A stretch of 64,000 bases of DNA from Endozoicomonas sp. ISHI1. GTDB taxonomy: Bacteria > Pseudomonadota > Gammaproteobacteria > Pseudomonadales > Endozoicomonadaceae. The notes under the pieces were generated by a model. That model ran no database searches, was not told the DNA's origin, and worked only from the letters and a program-made list of their open reading frames with translations. This document shows positions 1 to 7,847 of the stretch, in pieces. Each line of letters opens with the position of its first letter. Positions within the stretch are counted from its first letter, which is position 1. The stretch is taken from the NCBI RefSeq assembly GCF_024606225.1, contig NZ_JAGRPU010000028.1:17837-81836 (forward strand), given 5' to 3'. Position numbers and translations under genes: made by a program.

Positions 1-960
1 ATTGATTGTTCTTTGAGGGTTAGGGTTTATCATGGTCACGTCGAGTAAGGGGTCACAGCCCGTAAACAGCTCGTCAAGCTCAGACCTGTCTACGTGCCAG
101 TAAGACAAGCCACAAATAATCATTTCGTCATCCTTGTCTAGCCTATCAGCCTTGAGCTTTGCTTCAGCTCTAATAGGAAAAGACCACGTGTGACGAAAAC
201 GCTCTGAGTCACCTGCTGGGGGAATCAGGGCTGTAATAAGGTGATTATCATCCAGGCCATCATAAGCAACCGAAAATTCCTCTGTCGAACCATCCTGAAG
301 CTCACGGTCGTACTTTATTCCATAAGAGTCTCTGGCAGATTTGCTCTCATGAAGAAAACTAATTGAGCCATGAGGCTTGAGTATTTTTATCCTTGCATTT
401 TCCACTCTGTCACCCACAAGCCCAACTTTGTAGGGTATCTTGAATCGGTCTAGAAGGCGCTCTAGCCATACGTCGTAATTGTATGTGACGACCACTATTT
501 CGCTATAGCTATCTGACTGACTGGCATGCCTTATAAACTCAAGCCAAGGCCAGCTCTGAGCTGAGTCCGGTATTTCTGGCACTTGTTTGTTATAAAAAAC
601 AAACAAGTGCTTAATATATTGGATGAATTCCTTGTAGGCGTGGATATAGATATCGTTAGGTCGGTCACCTAGGCCAACCTCATCAGGCTTCTTCTTTGAT
701 GCATAGACGTTTACGCACGTGATAATGTCCTCGATCAGATCCATTGCGTCCCTGGCACTCATGTTTGGTCTGGCCCCTAGGTTCCATAAGTTCGGACAGT
801 GTTTAAAAGACAGGAAGCCCGGCATTCCTGTTGCTGGCCAAGGAACCTCGGTGCCTCTTCGAAACAAATTTATTACGTCTATATCATCAAATCGACCAAT
901 ATGTTTCAGGAAATCTATGGTGAATCCGTTACCCAGAATCAAGAACAACTTCTTACTCAA
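1..960 (-). CDS. SIR2-like NAD-binding protein, 3' end beyond the window
   Basis: This is an uninterrupted reverse-strand frame of 320 codons that runs off the left edge. The proposed start is TTG at 960-958, preceded by AAGGA at a 6-base spacing. Visible motifs fit the SIR2-like fold: an N-terminal strand and loop LFLILGNGFTIDF (residues 5-17), the box VVVTYNYDVWLERLL near residues 156-170, and KPHGSISF near 195-202, which supplies the histidine usually seen in SIR2 enzymes. In this family such proteins are often NAD-cleaving effectors of anti-phage systems, but also occur as uncharacterised proteins. The C-terminus, where an effector or sensor domain might lie, is not visible. No signal peptide is seen. 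A defence role is inference only. The SIR2-like assignment rests on motif recognition. Confidence 0.72.
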   Translation of the reverse strand, partial: MSKKLFLILGNGFTIDFLKHIGRFDDIDVINLFRRGTEVPWPATGMPGFLSFKHCPNLWNLGARPNMSARDAMDLIEDIITCVNVYASKKKPDEVGLGDRPNDIYIHAYKEFIQYIKHLFVFYNKQVPEIPDSAQSWPWLEFIRHASQSDSYSEIVVVTYNYDVWLERLLDRFKIPYKVGLVGDRVENARIKILKPHGSISFLHESKSARDSYGIKYDRELQDGSTEEFSVAYDGLDDNHLITALIPPAGDSERFRHTWSFPIRAEAKLKADRLDKDDEMIICGLSYWHVDRSELDELFTGCDPLLDVTMINPNPQRTIN

Positions 961-1034
961 AAAAATTCCTTGTATTTCTATAAGACAAATTAATGTTTGC
1001 AGGCAAAGCGGAACTTGTTTTCAAGCAGCTACGC

Positions 1035-1364
1035 CTAACCTACTAACCACTGCTTCAGTTTTGGCTCATCAAAAATGACCTGTTCAAACTCTTCTGGCGA
1101 CTCTGCCTCAAATCGCACGTCTACAAACTCCTGATAATCATCATCTTGTGACGTTTTCATTTCCATCAGAGAGTAACGCAGGCTGTCGTCAATTTCCCGG
1201 TGTCGAGGGTCTTCGGGAAGCACGCAGATTTTCAGAATTTTGTGCCCCTGCACGTACACGAAGGAAGGGCCGGTATCGTTACGGTACGACTGGTCTTTGA
1301 AGTAGACCGGAATACGGATGCCCAGTGGGTAATCCTTGCCAAACTACTGCTTGTACGGTTCCAT
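1035..1364 (-). pseudogene. Small hypothetical protein interrupted by an amber codon at codon 7
   Basis: A reverse-strand gene appears to start at ATG 1364-1362 behind a ribosome-binding site AGGGG with 5-base spacing, but codon 7 is TAG (1346-1344). The same frame is then open to a stop at 1035, giving about 109 codons in all. The remaining product is acidic, rich in Asp and Glu, and ends in DEPKLKQWLVG. A shorter product from GTG at 1259 is possible (74 residues). I do not recognise the family. It lies 74 bases upstream of the SIR2-like gene on the same strand, so it may be co-transcribed with it. It is either a recent pseudogene, a sequencing error or a gene using the later start. Confidence 0.45.
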
Positions 1365-1847
1365 TACTACCCCTGAATTAAATAGTCTTAAAGATGCTTA
1401 TTTTAAACCTTGCAGCGCACTGTGTTAAAAAAATTTTTGTGTTCCAATTTTGCACTACAAGCCAAACTTCATAACAGGCACAAAGATCAGAATCTTCACG
1501 GTCATTAACTAGAAAAGTGGGGTCTGTAAGACGAACATCACCGACTAGACTGTGGACCGGCAAAGTCCGGAAACGCATCAAGGCTGGTTTGCCAGCAGCA
1601 CAGCGAAATGAAACCATGAACAGGTTTCATCCCTATGGTATTAGTTTGTAGAACCCGATTCACGTTGGGGATGCTTATGCTCATTAGTGTGGGCCTGAGT
1701 CTCACACTGAATAAAAAATGATCGTTTTCCCTGTGATTCAGATTTTATTGCAAGATTTTTTAATGCCTATTCGCTCAAACGTACAAGTCTTCTTATAATC
1801 TACCCCGAATCATCCACCGACCATTACACGGCTTACAGGAGTTTGAG
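1365..1847. other. Intergenic region upstream of purE
   Basis: No supported gene. A 79-codon reverse frame at 1378-1617 has no recognisable features. The right part is AT-rich and holds a good -10 hexamer TATAAT at 1794-1799, about 50 bases before purE, with only a weak -35 near 1770. A short imperfect hairpin (GTGTGGGCC... GTCTCACAC) lies around 1690-1710. Confidence 0.4.
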
Positions 1848-2333
1848 ATGGAAGTCGGCATTATCATGGGGTCCAGGTCAGACTGGCCAACGATGAAACT
1901 GGCAGCGGACATGCTGGACCGGTTTGGAGTCCGTTATGAAACCAGAGTGGTTTCAGCGCACCGGACTCCCCAGCTGTTGGCTGACTATGCCACAGGCGCT
2001 AAAGAGCGGGGCCTCAAAGTCATCATTGCAGGCGCAGGCGGCGCGGCTCACCTGCCCGGCATGGCAGCCGCTTTCACTAGCCTGCCTGTTCTGGGAGTCC
2101 CCGTTCAGTCCAAAGCACTGAAAGGTATAGATTCATTACTGTCTATCGCACAGATGCCCAAGGGGATTGCCGTAGGAACTTTGGCCATTGGCGAGGCAGG
2201 TGCCGCCAATGCGGGTATTCTGGCTGCTCAAATCATTGGTACGCACAATGAAGCGGTCATGGCTAAGATAGAAGCTTTCCGTAAAGAACAAACGGACACG
2301 GTTCTGGCTAATCCCAATCCGGCTGAGGATTAA
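1848..2333 (+). CDS. purE: 5-(carboxyamino)imidazole ribonucleotide mutase PurE
   Basis: PurE catalyses interconversion of N5-CAIR and CAIR in purine synthesis. The 161-residue length is typical of the class I bacterial enzyme. Conserved features are GSRSDWPTM (residues 8-16), the SAHRTP loop (41-46) and [11 protein letters not shown] (about 62-72), which form the nucleotide and CO2 site. The start is supported by AGGAG seven bases upstream. It is followed after four bases by purK, so the two form the usual purEK operon. A TATAAT box at 1794-1799 is the probable promoter. No convincing PurR operator was seen. Cytoplasmic. Confidence 0.97.
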   Translation: MEVGIIMGSRSDWPTMKLAADMLDRFGVRYETRVVSAHRTPQLLADYATGAKERGLKVIIAGAGGAAHLPGMAAAFTSLPVLGVPVQSKALKGIDSLLSIAQMPKGIAVGTLAIGEAGAANAGILAAQIIGTHNEAVMAKIEAFRKEQTDTVLANPNPAED

Positions 2334-2337
2334 TCTG

Positions 2338-3477
2338 ATGCATGTTTTAGTGCTGGGGGCAGGCCAGCTGGCGCGAATGATGTCATTGGCTGGCGCACCG
2401 CTGAACATTCAAATAAGTGCTTATGATGTCAACAGCGAAACAGTGGTTCACCCGCTGACTCAAATGACCACCGGTAATGACTTGGCATCCGCTATCAGAC
2501 AGGCTGATGTCATTACCGCAGAATTTGAACACATTCCCCTCGATATTCTGGCTGTCTGTGAGAAAAGCGGCAAATTTCTGCCTTCTACAGAAGCCATCAA
2601 GGCAGGTGGCGACCGGCGTATCGAGAAAAAAAGACTGGACGATGCCGGTGTTAAAAATGCCCGATACTTTGTCATTCAGACTTATGAAGACTTCCACAAA
2701 GCGATTGAGCATGTGGGTGTGCCTATGGTTCTCAAGAGTGCTTTGGGCGGCTACGACGGTAAAGGGCAGTGGCGGTTAAAAGAGCTTGATCAGGCTGATA
2801 CCATCTGGGCAGAAATGGCCGAATGCATTGCAGCTACTGATCATCAGGCGATTGTTGCTGAAGAGTTTGTCCCCTTTGTTCGTGAAGTCTCACTGGTCGG
2901 TGCCCGAAGTGCAAACGGAACGGTTGCTGTCTACCCTCTGGCCGAGAATGTTCATACCAACGGAGTACTGAGTCTTTCTACAGCCATCACTGATCAGGCA
3001 TTGCAGGAACAGGCAAAGCAGATGTTCACTGCTGTCGCTGAGAGTCTTGGCTATGTCGGAGTGCTGGCACTGGAGTTTTTTGATGTGAGTGGTTCCCTGC
3101 TGGTCAATGAAATCGCGCCAAGAGTGCACAACTCCGGGCACTGGACTCAGCAAGGTTCTGAAACCTGTCAGTTCGAAAACCATCTTCGCGCTATCTGTGC
3201 AATGCCTCTGGGCAGCACCCGACTGATCCGAGAAACCACCATGATCAACATATTGGGTGAAGACAGGCTTCCTGAAGCGGTGATGGCAGTGGCAGGCGTT
3301 CATGTACATTGGTACGGCAAAGTAAAACGTTCTGGCCGTAAGATGGGCCACATCAATGTTTGTGGTGATAGCTCTGGCAGTGTGCAAAACAAACTCTCTG
3401 ATCTCGCGCAATGGCTCGATCAGGCAGCCTATCCTGCGCTGCATGAATTTGTCCGGAAGTCATCGACACAAGCTTGA
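2338..3477 (+). CDS. purK: N5-carboxyaminoimidazole ribonucleotide synthase PurK
   Basis: PurK is the ATP-grasp ligase that makes N5-CAIR from AIR, bicarbonate and ATP and hands it to PurE. At 379 residues it has the family length. The N-terminus [15 protein letters not shown] is the characteristic glycine-rich loop. The ATP-grasp core includes [13 protein letters not shown] around 127-139, [11 protein letters not shown] around 177-187 and the metal-binding end ALEFFD...[13 protein letters not shown] around 243-270. It begins four bases after purE stops, which implies translational coupling. Confidence 0.97.
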   Translation: MHVLVLGAGQLARMMSLAGAPLNIQISAYDVNSETVVHPLTQMTTGNDLASAIRQADVITAEFEHIPLDILAVCEKSGKFLPSTEAIKAGGDRRIEKKRLDDAGVKNARYFVIQTYEDFHKAIEHVGVPMVLKSALGGYDGKGQWRLKELDQADTIWAEMAECIAATDHQAIVAEEFVPFVREVSLVGARSANGTVAVYPLAENVHTNGVLSLSTAITDQALQEQAKQMFTAVAESLGYVGVLALEFFDVSGSLLVNEIAPRVHNSGHWTQQGSETCQFENHLRAICAMPLGSTRLIRETTMINILGEDRLPEAVMAVAGVHVHWYGKVKRSGRKMGHINVCGDSSGSVQNKLSDLAQWLDQAAYPALHEFVRKSSTQA

Positions 3478-3554
3478 GTCAATCCTGATCAGCTAGCAGC
3501 GTTTACACAGCCTTGCTAAACTCTGCTACTCGCTGATCAAGTTGATAAAACGCT

Positions 3555-4100
3555 ATGTCTAAAATTCAGGCTGTTATCGAACAGGGCGGCGTCATAGCCT
3601 ACCCTACGGAGGCGGTCTGGGGGCTCGGGTGTGACCCCTGGAATCGGGAAGCTGTCTACAAAGTGCTGGCCATCAAGCATCGCCCTGTTGAAAAAGGGTT
3701 GATACTGGTCGCCTCCTCTCAACAGCAGTTTGCCCCCCTGCTTTCTAACCTGACTGAAGCGCAGCTTGAAACCTTATCAGCCTGTTGGCCGGGTCCTTAT
3801 ACTTGGCTGCTGCCTGATCCTGATCAGTGGACACCGGACTGGGTTCGTGGAAAATTTGATACGGTGGCTGTCAGGGTGAGTGCTCACCCGTTGGTTGTAA
3901 AGCTCTGTGAACAGGCCGGGCAGCCGCTGGTATCTACTTCTGCCAATCGGGCAGGAGAACCTCCTTTAATGACAGAGCAACATGTTCAGGAACAGATGGG
4001 GCAGCAGGTATCTCTGATTGTTTCCGGTGAAACGGGTCCACAGACCGAACCCTCTGAAATTCGTGATCTTCAGACAGGACAACTGGTCCGGGCTGGTTAA
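3555..4100 (+). CDS. tsaC: Threonylcarbamoyl-AMP synthase TsaC (YrdC/RimN)
   Basis: TsaC makes threonylcarbamoyl-AMP from threonine, bicarbonate and ATP for t6A37 modification of ANN-decoding tRNAs. The protein is 181 residues, the length of the short TsaC form. YrdC-domain hallmarks are visible: the early GGVIAYPTEAVWGLGCDP segment, the KHRP motif around residues 41-44, WPGPYTWLLP around 77-86, and STSANRAGEPP near 129-139. It is followed by hemF, an order also known from Enterobacteria and Pseudomonas. The ribosome-binding site before ATG 3555 is weak. Confidence 0.94.
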   Translation: MSKIQAVIEQGGVIAYPTEAVWGLGCDPWNREAVYKVLAIKHRPVEKGLILVASSQQQFAPLLSNLTEAQLETLSACWPGPYTWLLPDPDQWTPDWVRGKFDTVAVRVSAHPLVVKLCEQAGQPLVSTSANRAGEPPLMTEQHVQEQMGQQVSLIVSGETGPQTEPSEIRDLQTGQLVRAG

Positions 4101-4115
4101 TATCGGCTCTGTTAA

Positions 4116-5141
<1,026 letters not shown>

Positions 5142-5152
5142 TATTTAACGAG

Positions 5153-5419
5153 CTACCGCTTTTGTTTTTCGTGAAAGATACGGGCAACCAGTAATTCTCT
5201 GGTTGTCAGAAGGTAATAAACCACGTAGGGCGTACCGACCACTTGTATTTTGCGATAGCGTCCCACCTTATTGCCTGCCATAGGATGGTCTTGCAGGCGA
5301 TCCAGGTTAAATTTCAGAGTATCCAGAATTCGATCAGTGACGGCTGGACAGTGTTCATCAAGATAGGTGGCAATTTTCCGATAGTCGTTTCTGGCAGCAA
5401 CTGACAACCTGACCTGCAT
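5153..5419 (-). CDS. RelE/ParE-family toxin
   Basis: An 88-residue protein with the RelE/ParE toxin pattern: N-terminal VRLSVAARNDYRKIATYLDEHCP, a helical hairpin, DHPMAGNKVGRYRKI, then the core strands TPYVVYYLL and ELLVARIFHEKQKR. ParE members poison DNA gyrase and RelE members cleave mRNA on the ribosome; the target cannot be told from the sequence. It lies three bases downstream of a ribbon-helix-helix protein, the normal antitoxin-first order, and both are transcribed from the palindromic promoter at 5658-5690. Confidence 0.85.
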   Translation of the reverse strand: MQVRLSVAARNDYRKIATYLDEHCPAVTDRILDTLKFNLDRLQDHPMAGNKVGRYRKIQVVGTPYVVYYLLTTRELLVARIFHEKQKR

Positions 5420-5422
5420 TGA

Positions 5423-5653
5423 CTAACGCTCCTCTTTCAGGAATTGTTCCAGAGAGATGGTTTCCATATCGCCTGATTCAACGGCACTGACCGTCTCTTC
5501 AACCTGCTGGAGTTGCCACTCTTCAGCATCCATATAATCCGTTACCACTTCCCGAATGAGCGTCGAAACATCTTTTTGATGAATAGCGGCGAGTTTGTCG
5601 AGCCGCTCGAGGTCATTTTGATCAAATCGAACGTTCTTTATCTTCATGGCCAT
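5423..5653 (-). CDS. Ribbon-helix-helix antitoxin (CopG/ParD-like)
   Basis: A 76-residue protein whose first 45 residues fit a ribbon-helix-helix DNA-binding fold: strand IKNVRFDQNDLERL, helix LDKLAAIHQKDVSTLIREVV. The acidic C-terminus (from about residue 47, ending ISLEQFLKEER) would wrap the toxin. It precedes the ParE-like gene by three bases. A 13-bp inverted repeat overlaps its upstream region, as expected if the antitoxin or the complex represses its own promoter. The first codons are ATGGCCATGAAG, so either Met could initiate. Confidence 0.85.
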   Translation of the reverse strand: MAMKIKNVRFDQNDLERLDKLAAIHQKDVSTLIREVVTDYMDAEEWQLQQVEETVSAVESGDMETISLEQFLKEER

Positions 5654-5657
5654 AAGA

Positions 5658-5690
5658 CTAATCCGTATATCTATAAAATATACAGATTAG
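5658..5690 (-). promoter_or_regulatory. Palindromic operator of the ribbon-helix-helix/ParE operon
   Basis: Inverted repeat with 13-base arms, 5658-5670 and 5678-5690 (CTAATC, one base, GTATAT, then ATATAC, one base, GATTAG), separated by 7 bases. Only the single centre base of each arm is unmatched. It lies 5 bases upstream of the antitoxin start and contains AT-rich sequence suited to a -10 box, so bound antitoxin would block transcription. Autoregulation is inferred from family behaviour. Confidence 0.65.
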
Positions 5691-5835
5691 CATCCTGACA
5701 CTATTGCGCAAGTGGTACATCCTGTCCATTTTCAACAGAGAATATTGTATGGCTGGATAATTATCTCTCCCATTTTCTACCAACATCCTCTAGAGTACCG
5801 GAAGTTTTTTAGCTGCATTCCCCGAGAAAAAAAGA

Positions 5836-6672
5836 ATGGCCATACCTGTTGATCACTACGCTGTGATGGGGAACCCCATTGAGCACAGCAAGTCGCCAAG
5901 AATTCATGCCATGTTTGCAGAGTCTGTCGGGCACAGGCTGAGTTATAACGCCCAACTGGTTCCGGTTGATGACTTTGAAGAGGCCGTTAAACGCTTCTTT
6001 GATAATGGTGGCTACCTGGGTCTGAGTGTAACGGTTCCTTTCAAGGAGCAGGCATGGCAGCTATCAACCGTGCGAACGGGAAGGGCTGAGAAAGCAGGTG
6101 CAGTCAATACACTCTGGATGGATGAACAAGGTACTCTCAACGGAGACAACACGGATGGACTCGGTCTGGTTCGCGATCTGACGGTCAACAACAGTGTTTC
6201 TATCAAAGGAGCGAAGGTACTGGTTTTGGGCGCTGGTGGTGCAGTAAGAGGTGTCCTTGAGCCGATCCTTGCACAGGAACCATCGGAACTGGTGATTGCC
6301 AATCGGACTGTCAGCAAGGCTGAGACTCTGGCTGGTCTGTTTCCTGAGCAACCCGTAAAAGCTTCCGGTTTTTCAGAACTCGAAGGCTCTTTTGACATCA
6401 TCATCAACGGTACTTCCGCCAGTTTACACGGCGATCTGCCTCCTGTTCCGGCAACAGTCATTGCTGCTTCGACCTGCTGCTATGACATGATGTATTCAGC
6501 GTCTAATACGGTATTCAATCGATGGGCTTTGGGTCAGGGGGCAGGAGCCGTGATTGATGGTTTGGGTATGCTGGTAGAACAGGCCGCAGAGCAATTTGCT
6601 ATCTGGAGAGGTGTTCGTCCTGAGACCATTCCTGTTCTGGAAATGCTCAGAAATGAACTCTCTGGAGGCTGA
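5836..6672 (+). CDS. aroE: Shikimate dehydrogenase AroE
   Basis: AroE reduces 3-dehydroshikimate to shikimate with NADPH in the aromatic amino-acid pathway. The 278-residue length and motifs fit the AroE family: shikimate-binding GNPIEHSKSPRIH near the start, the catalytic Lys in LSVTVPFKEQAW (about 60-72), NTDGLGLVRDL (about 104-114) and the Rossmann loop VLVLGAGGAVRGV (about 127-139). A purine-rich stretch GAGAAAAAAAGA precedes the ATG. It stands alone, after a divergent toxin-antitoxin locus. Confidence 0.96.
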   Translation: MAIPVDHYAVMGNPIEHSKSPRIHAMFAESVGHRLSYNAQLVPVDDFEEAVKRFFDNGGYLGLSVTVPFKEQAWQLSTVRTGRAEKAGAVNTLWMDEQGTLNGDNTDGLGLVRDLTVNNSVSIKGAKVLVLGAGGAVRGVLEPILAQEPSELVIANRTVSKAETLAGLFPEQPVKASGFSELEGSFDIIINGTSASLHGDLPPVPATVIAASTCCYDMMYSASNTVFNRWALGQGAGAVIDGLGMLVEQAAEQFAIWRGVRPETIPVLEMLRNELSGG

Positions 6673-6790
6673 ACGACTGAGCAGCCAAACCCGGGGGGGC
6701 GGCCTCTGAAAAAAACATTTCAATAGCTTTTTCGTAATTCTCTATGCTCAGACGTTTCGAGAAAAAGGCGACTTAAAAGCAATTTTGCAG

Positions 6791-6835
6791 GCCGTATCCC
6801 TGGTAACGGTTTTTCGTAGGTGATACGGCGCTTTT
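6791..6835 (+). terminator. Hairpin followed by a short T run downstream of aroE
   Basis: GCCGTATC (6791-6798) pairs with GATACGGC (6822-6829) around a 23-base loop that can pair further through CCT/AGG, followed by TTTT. It lies about 120 bases after the aroE stop and could be its terminator or the end of a short transcript. The large loop makes the call uncertain. Confidence 0.35.
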
Positions 6836-6917
6836 GGGTGAACCGTCGAAAATCACGAAGCAGAAATTTATATTCTACATTTTAGCGGAAATAGGTTGAT
6901 TTGATTATAATAAACGA

Positions 6918-6927
6918 ATCGAACGAT
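6918..6927. promoter_or_regulatory. Putative operator of the Phd/YefM-ParE operon
   Basis: A 10-base palindrome ATCGAACGAT lies between a -10-like TATAAT (6906-6911) and the antitoxin start. Phd/YefM antitoxins commonly bind short palindromes at such positions, so this is a candidate autoregulatory site. Short, hence weak evidence. Confidence 0.3.
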
Positions 6928-6946
6928 ATTATGGAGACTAAAAACT

Positions 6947-7207
6947 ATGCAGGCTCTTTCTGCTAATGAAGCCAAAACCCATTTTGGAGATATGTTGCTC
7001 AAAGCGCAGCGTAGCCCTGTTCAGATCAGTAAGAATGGTAAGCCCGTTGCTGTGGTTATCTCAGCTGACGAATACCAAAACATCGAGACGCTCAAGTTGC
7101 AAATGTTGAAGTTAAGGGCAGATCAGGCCAAAGCTGATATAGAAGCAGGCAAACTGGCTGATGGTGGTGCATTCTTTGATGAGCTGGAAGCAGGCCAACA
7201 TGACTGA
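6947..7207 (+). CDS. Phd/YefM-family antitoxin
   Basis: An 86-residue protein with the Phd/YefM DNA-binding N-terminus: MQALSANEAKTHFGDMLLKA followed by SPVQISKNGKPVAVVISADEY, the conserved strand-helix pattern of the family. The C-terminal helical part would neutralise the toxin. It has the GGAG ribosome-binding site at 6933 and its stop codon overlaps the toxin start by one base (TGATG), implying translational coupling. It is probably a repressor of its own promoter. Confidence 0.88.
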   Translation: MQALSANEAKTHFGDMLLKAQRSPVQISKNGKPVAVVISADEYQNIETLKLQMLKLRADQAKADIEAGKLADGGAFFDELEAGQHD

Positions 7208-7515
7208 TGGCTGCTTATCGCTTAACGCCGGATGCACAATCTGATCTGATCGAAATTCGCCGGTACACAGTAGCACAATGGGGAACTGCTCAGTCCGGAA
7301 AATACCTATCGGAACTCCGGCAAACCATTCACCTGCTTGCTGAAACGCCATCCCTTGGTAAGCATAGGACAGAGGTCGGATCAAATGTGTTGAGTTTTTC
7401 CCATTCGAGCCATGTCATCTATTACATGATGCATGAGGAAGTATTGGTGGTATTTGGTGTCTTACACAGACGAATGGTGCCGCTCAATCACCTGATCAAT
7501 CGAGAGATCATCTAG
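7207..7515 (+). CDS. ParE-family toxin
   Basis: A 102-residue ParE-like protein. Typical elements are YRLTPDAQSDLIEIRRYT (residues 4-21), QWGTAQSGKYLSELRQTIHLLAETPSLGK (about 24-52), SHVIYYMM and VFGVLHRRMVPLNHL near the end. ParE homologues inhibit gyrase. Here it is paired with a Phd/YefM-type rather than ParD-type antitoxin, a known mix-and-match arrangement. The TAG stop codon at 7513-7515 is the first three bases of the palindromic repeat element, so the native end of this gene may have been replaced by the insertion. Confidence 0.85.
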   Translation: MAAYRLTPDAQSDLIEIRRYTVAQWGTAQSGKYLSELRQTIHLLAETPSLGKHRTEVGSNVLSFSHSSHVIYYMMHEEVLVVFGVLHRRMVPLNHLINREII

Positions 7516-7615
7516 CAGCCTGTCGGACTTAAGCGTCCGTAGCGAGGATTGCAGGAATTTTTAGACCAATTTATTGCAACCGCAGTAGGACAGCCTTAAG
7601 TCCGACAGGCTGCTA
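7513..7615. repeat. MITE-like palindromic repeat, short copy
   Basis: A 103-base element with 21-base terminal inverted repeats: TAGCAGCCTGTCGGACTTAAG at the left and its exact complement at the right. It shares its ends and most of its interior with the copy at 18311-18471 but lacks 62 internal bases. The missing piece is bounded by GCA in the longer copy, so a slippage deletion is a simple explanation. It encodes nothing. It may fold into a strong hairpin and end transcription of the upstream toxin operon. Confidence 0.8.
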
Positions 7616-7847
7616 GGGGTTCTGGCCGGTAGGCATTAATCAAGGCTGCAATGAAAAAAAACCAAAAACGTATTCAGCTGTTATTCCATAGCAAAAAAAT
7701 GAAGCTACCCCTACTCTGCTATAATTCTCTGCGCATCGTGCGTGGTTTAACAACCCCTTTCTCAGCTGGATTTTACGCTTCGTCACTGGTGCAAAGGGCT
7801 TTTTCTTCACCCACCGCTTAATCACATCTTGTTGATGGCAAATTTCC

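Noticed and set aside
1378..1617. 79-codon reverse frame upstream of the amber-interrupted gene
   Set aside because: No ribosome-binding site, domain or composition that supports a gene; probably leader or promoter DNA.
1765..1790. Possible PurR operator before purE (CGCTCAAACGT)
   Set aside because: Too few matches to the palindromic consensus to call.
7513..7615. CRISPR repeat or integron attC interpretation of the palindromic element
   Set aside because: Only two dispersed copies, no spacer array, no integrase, and long perfect terminal repeats that fit a MITE.
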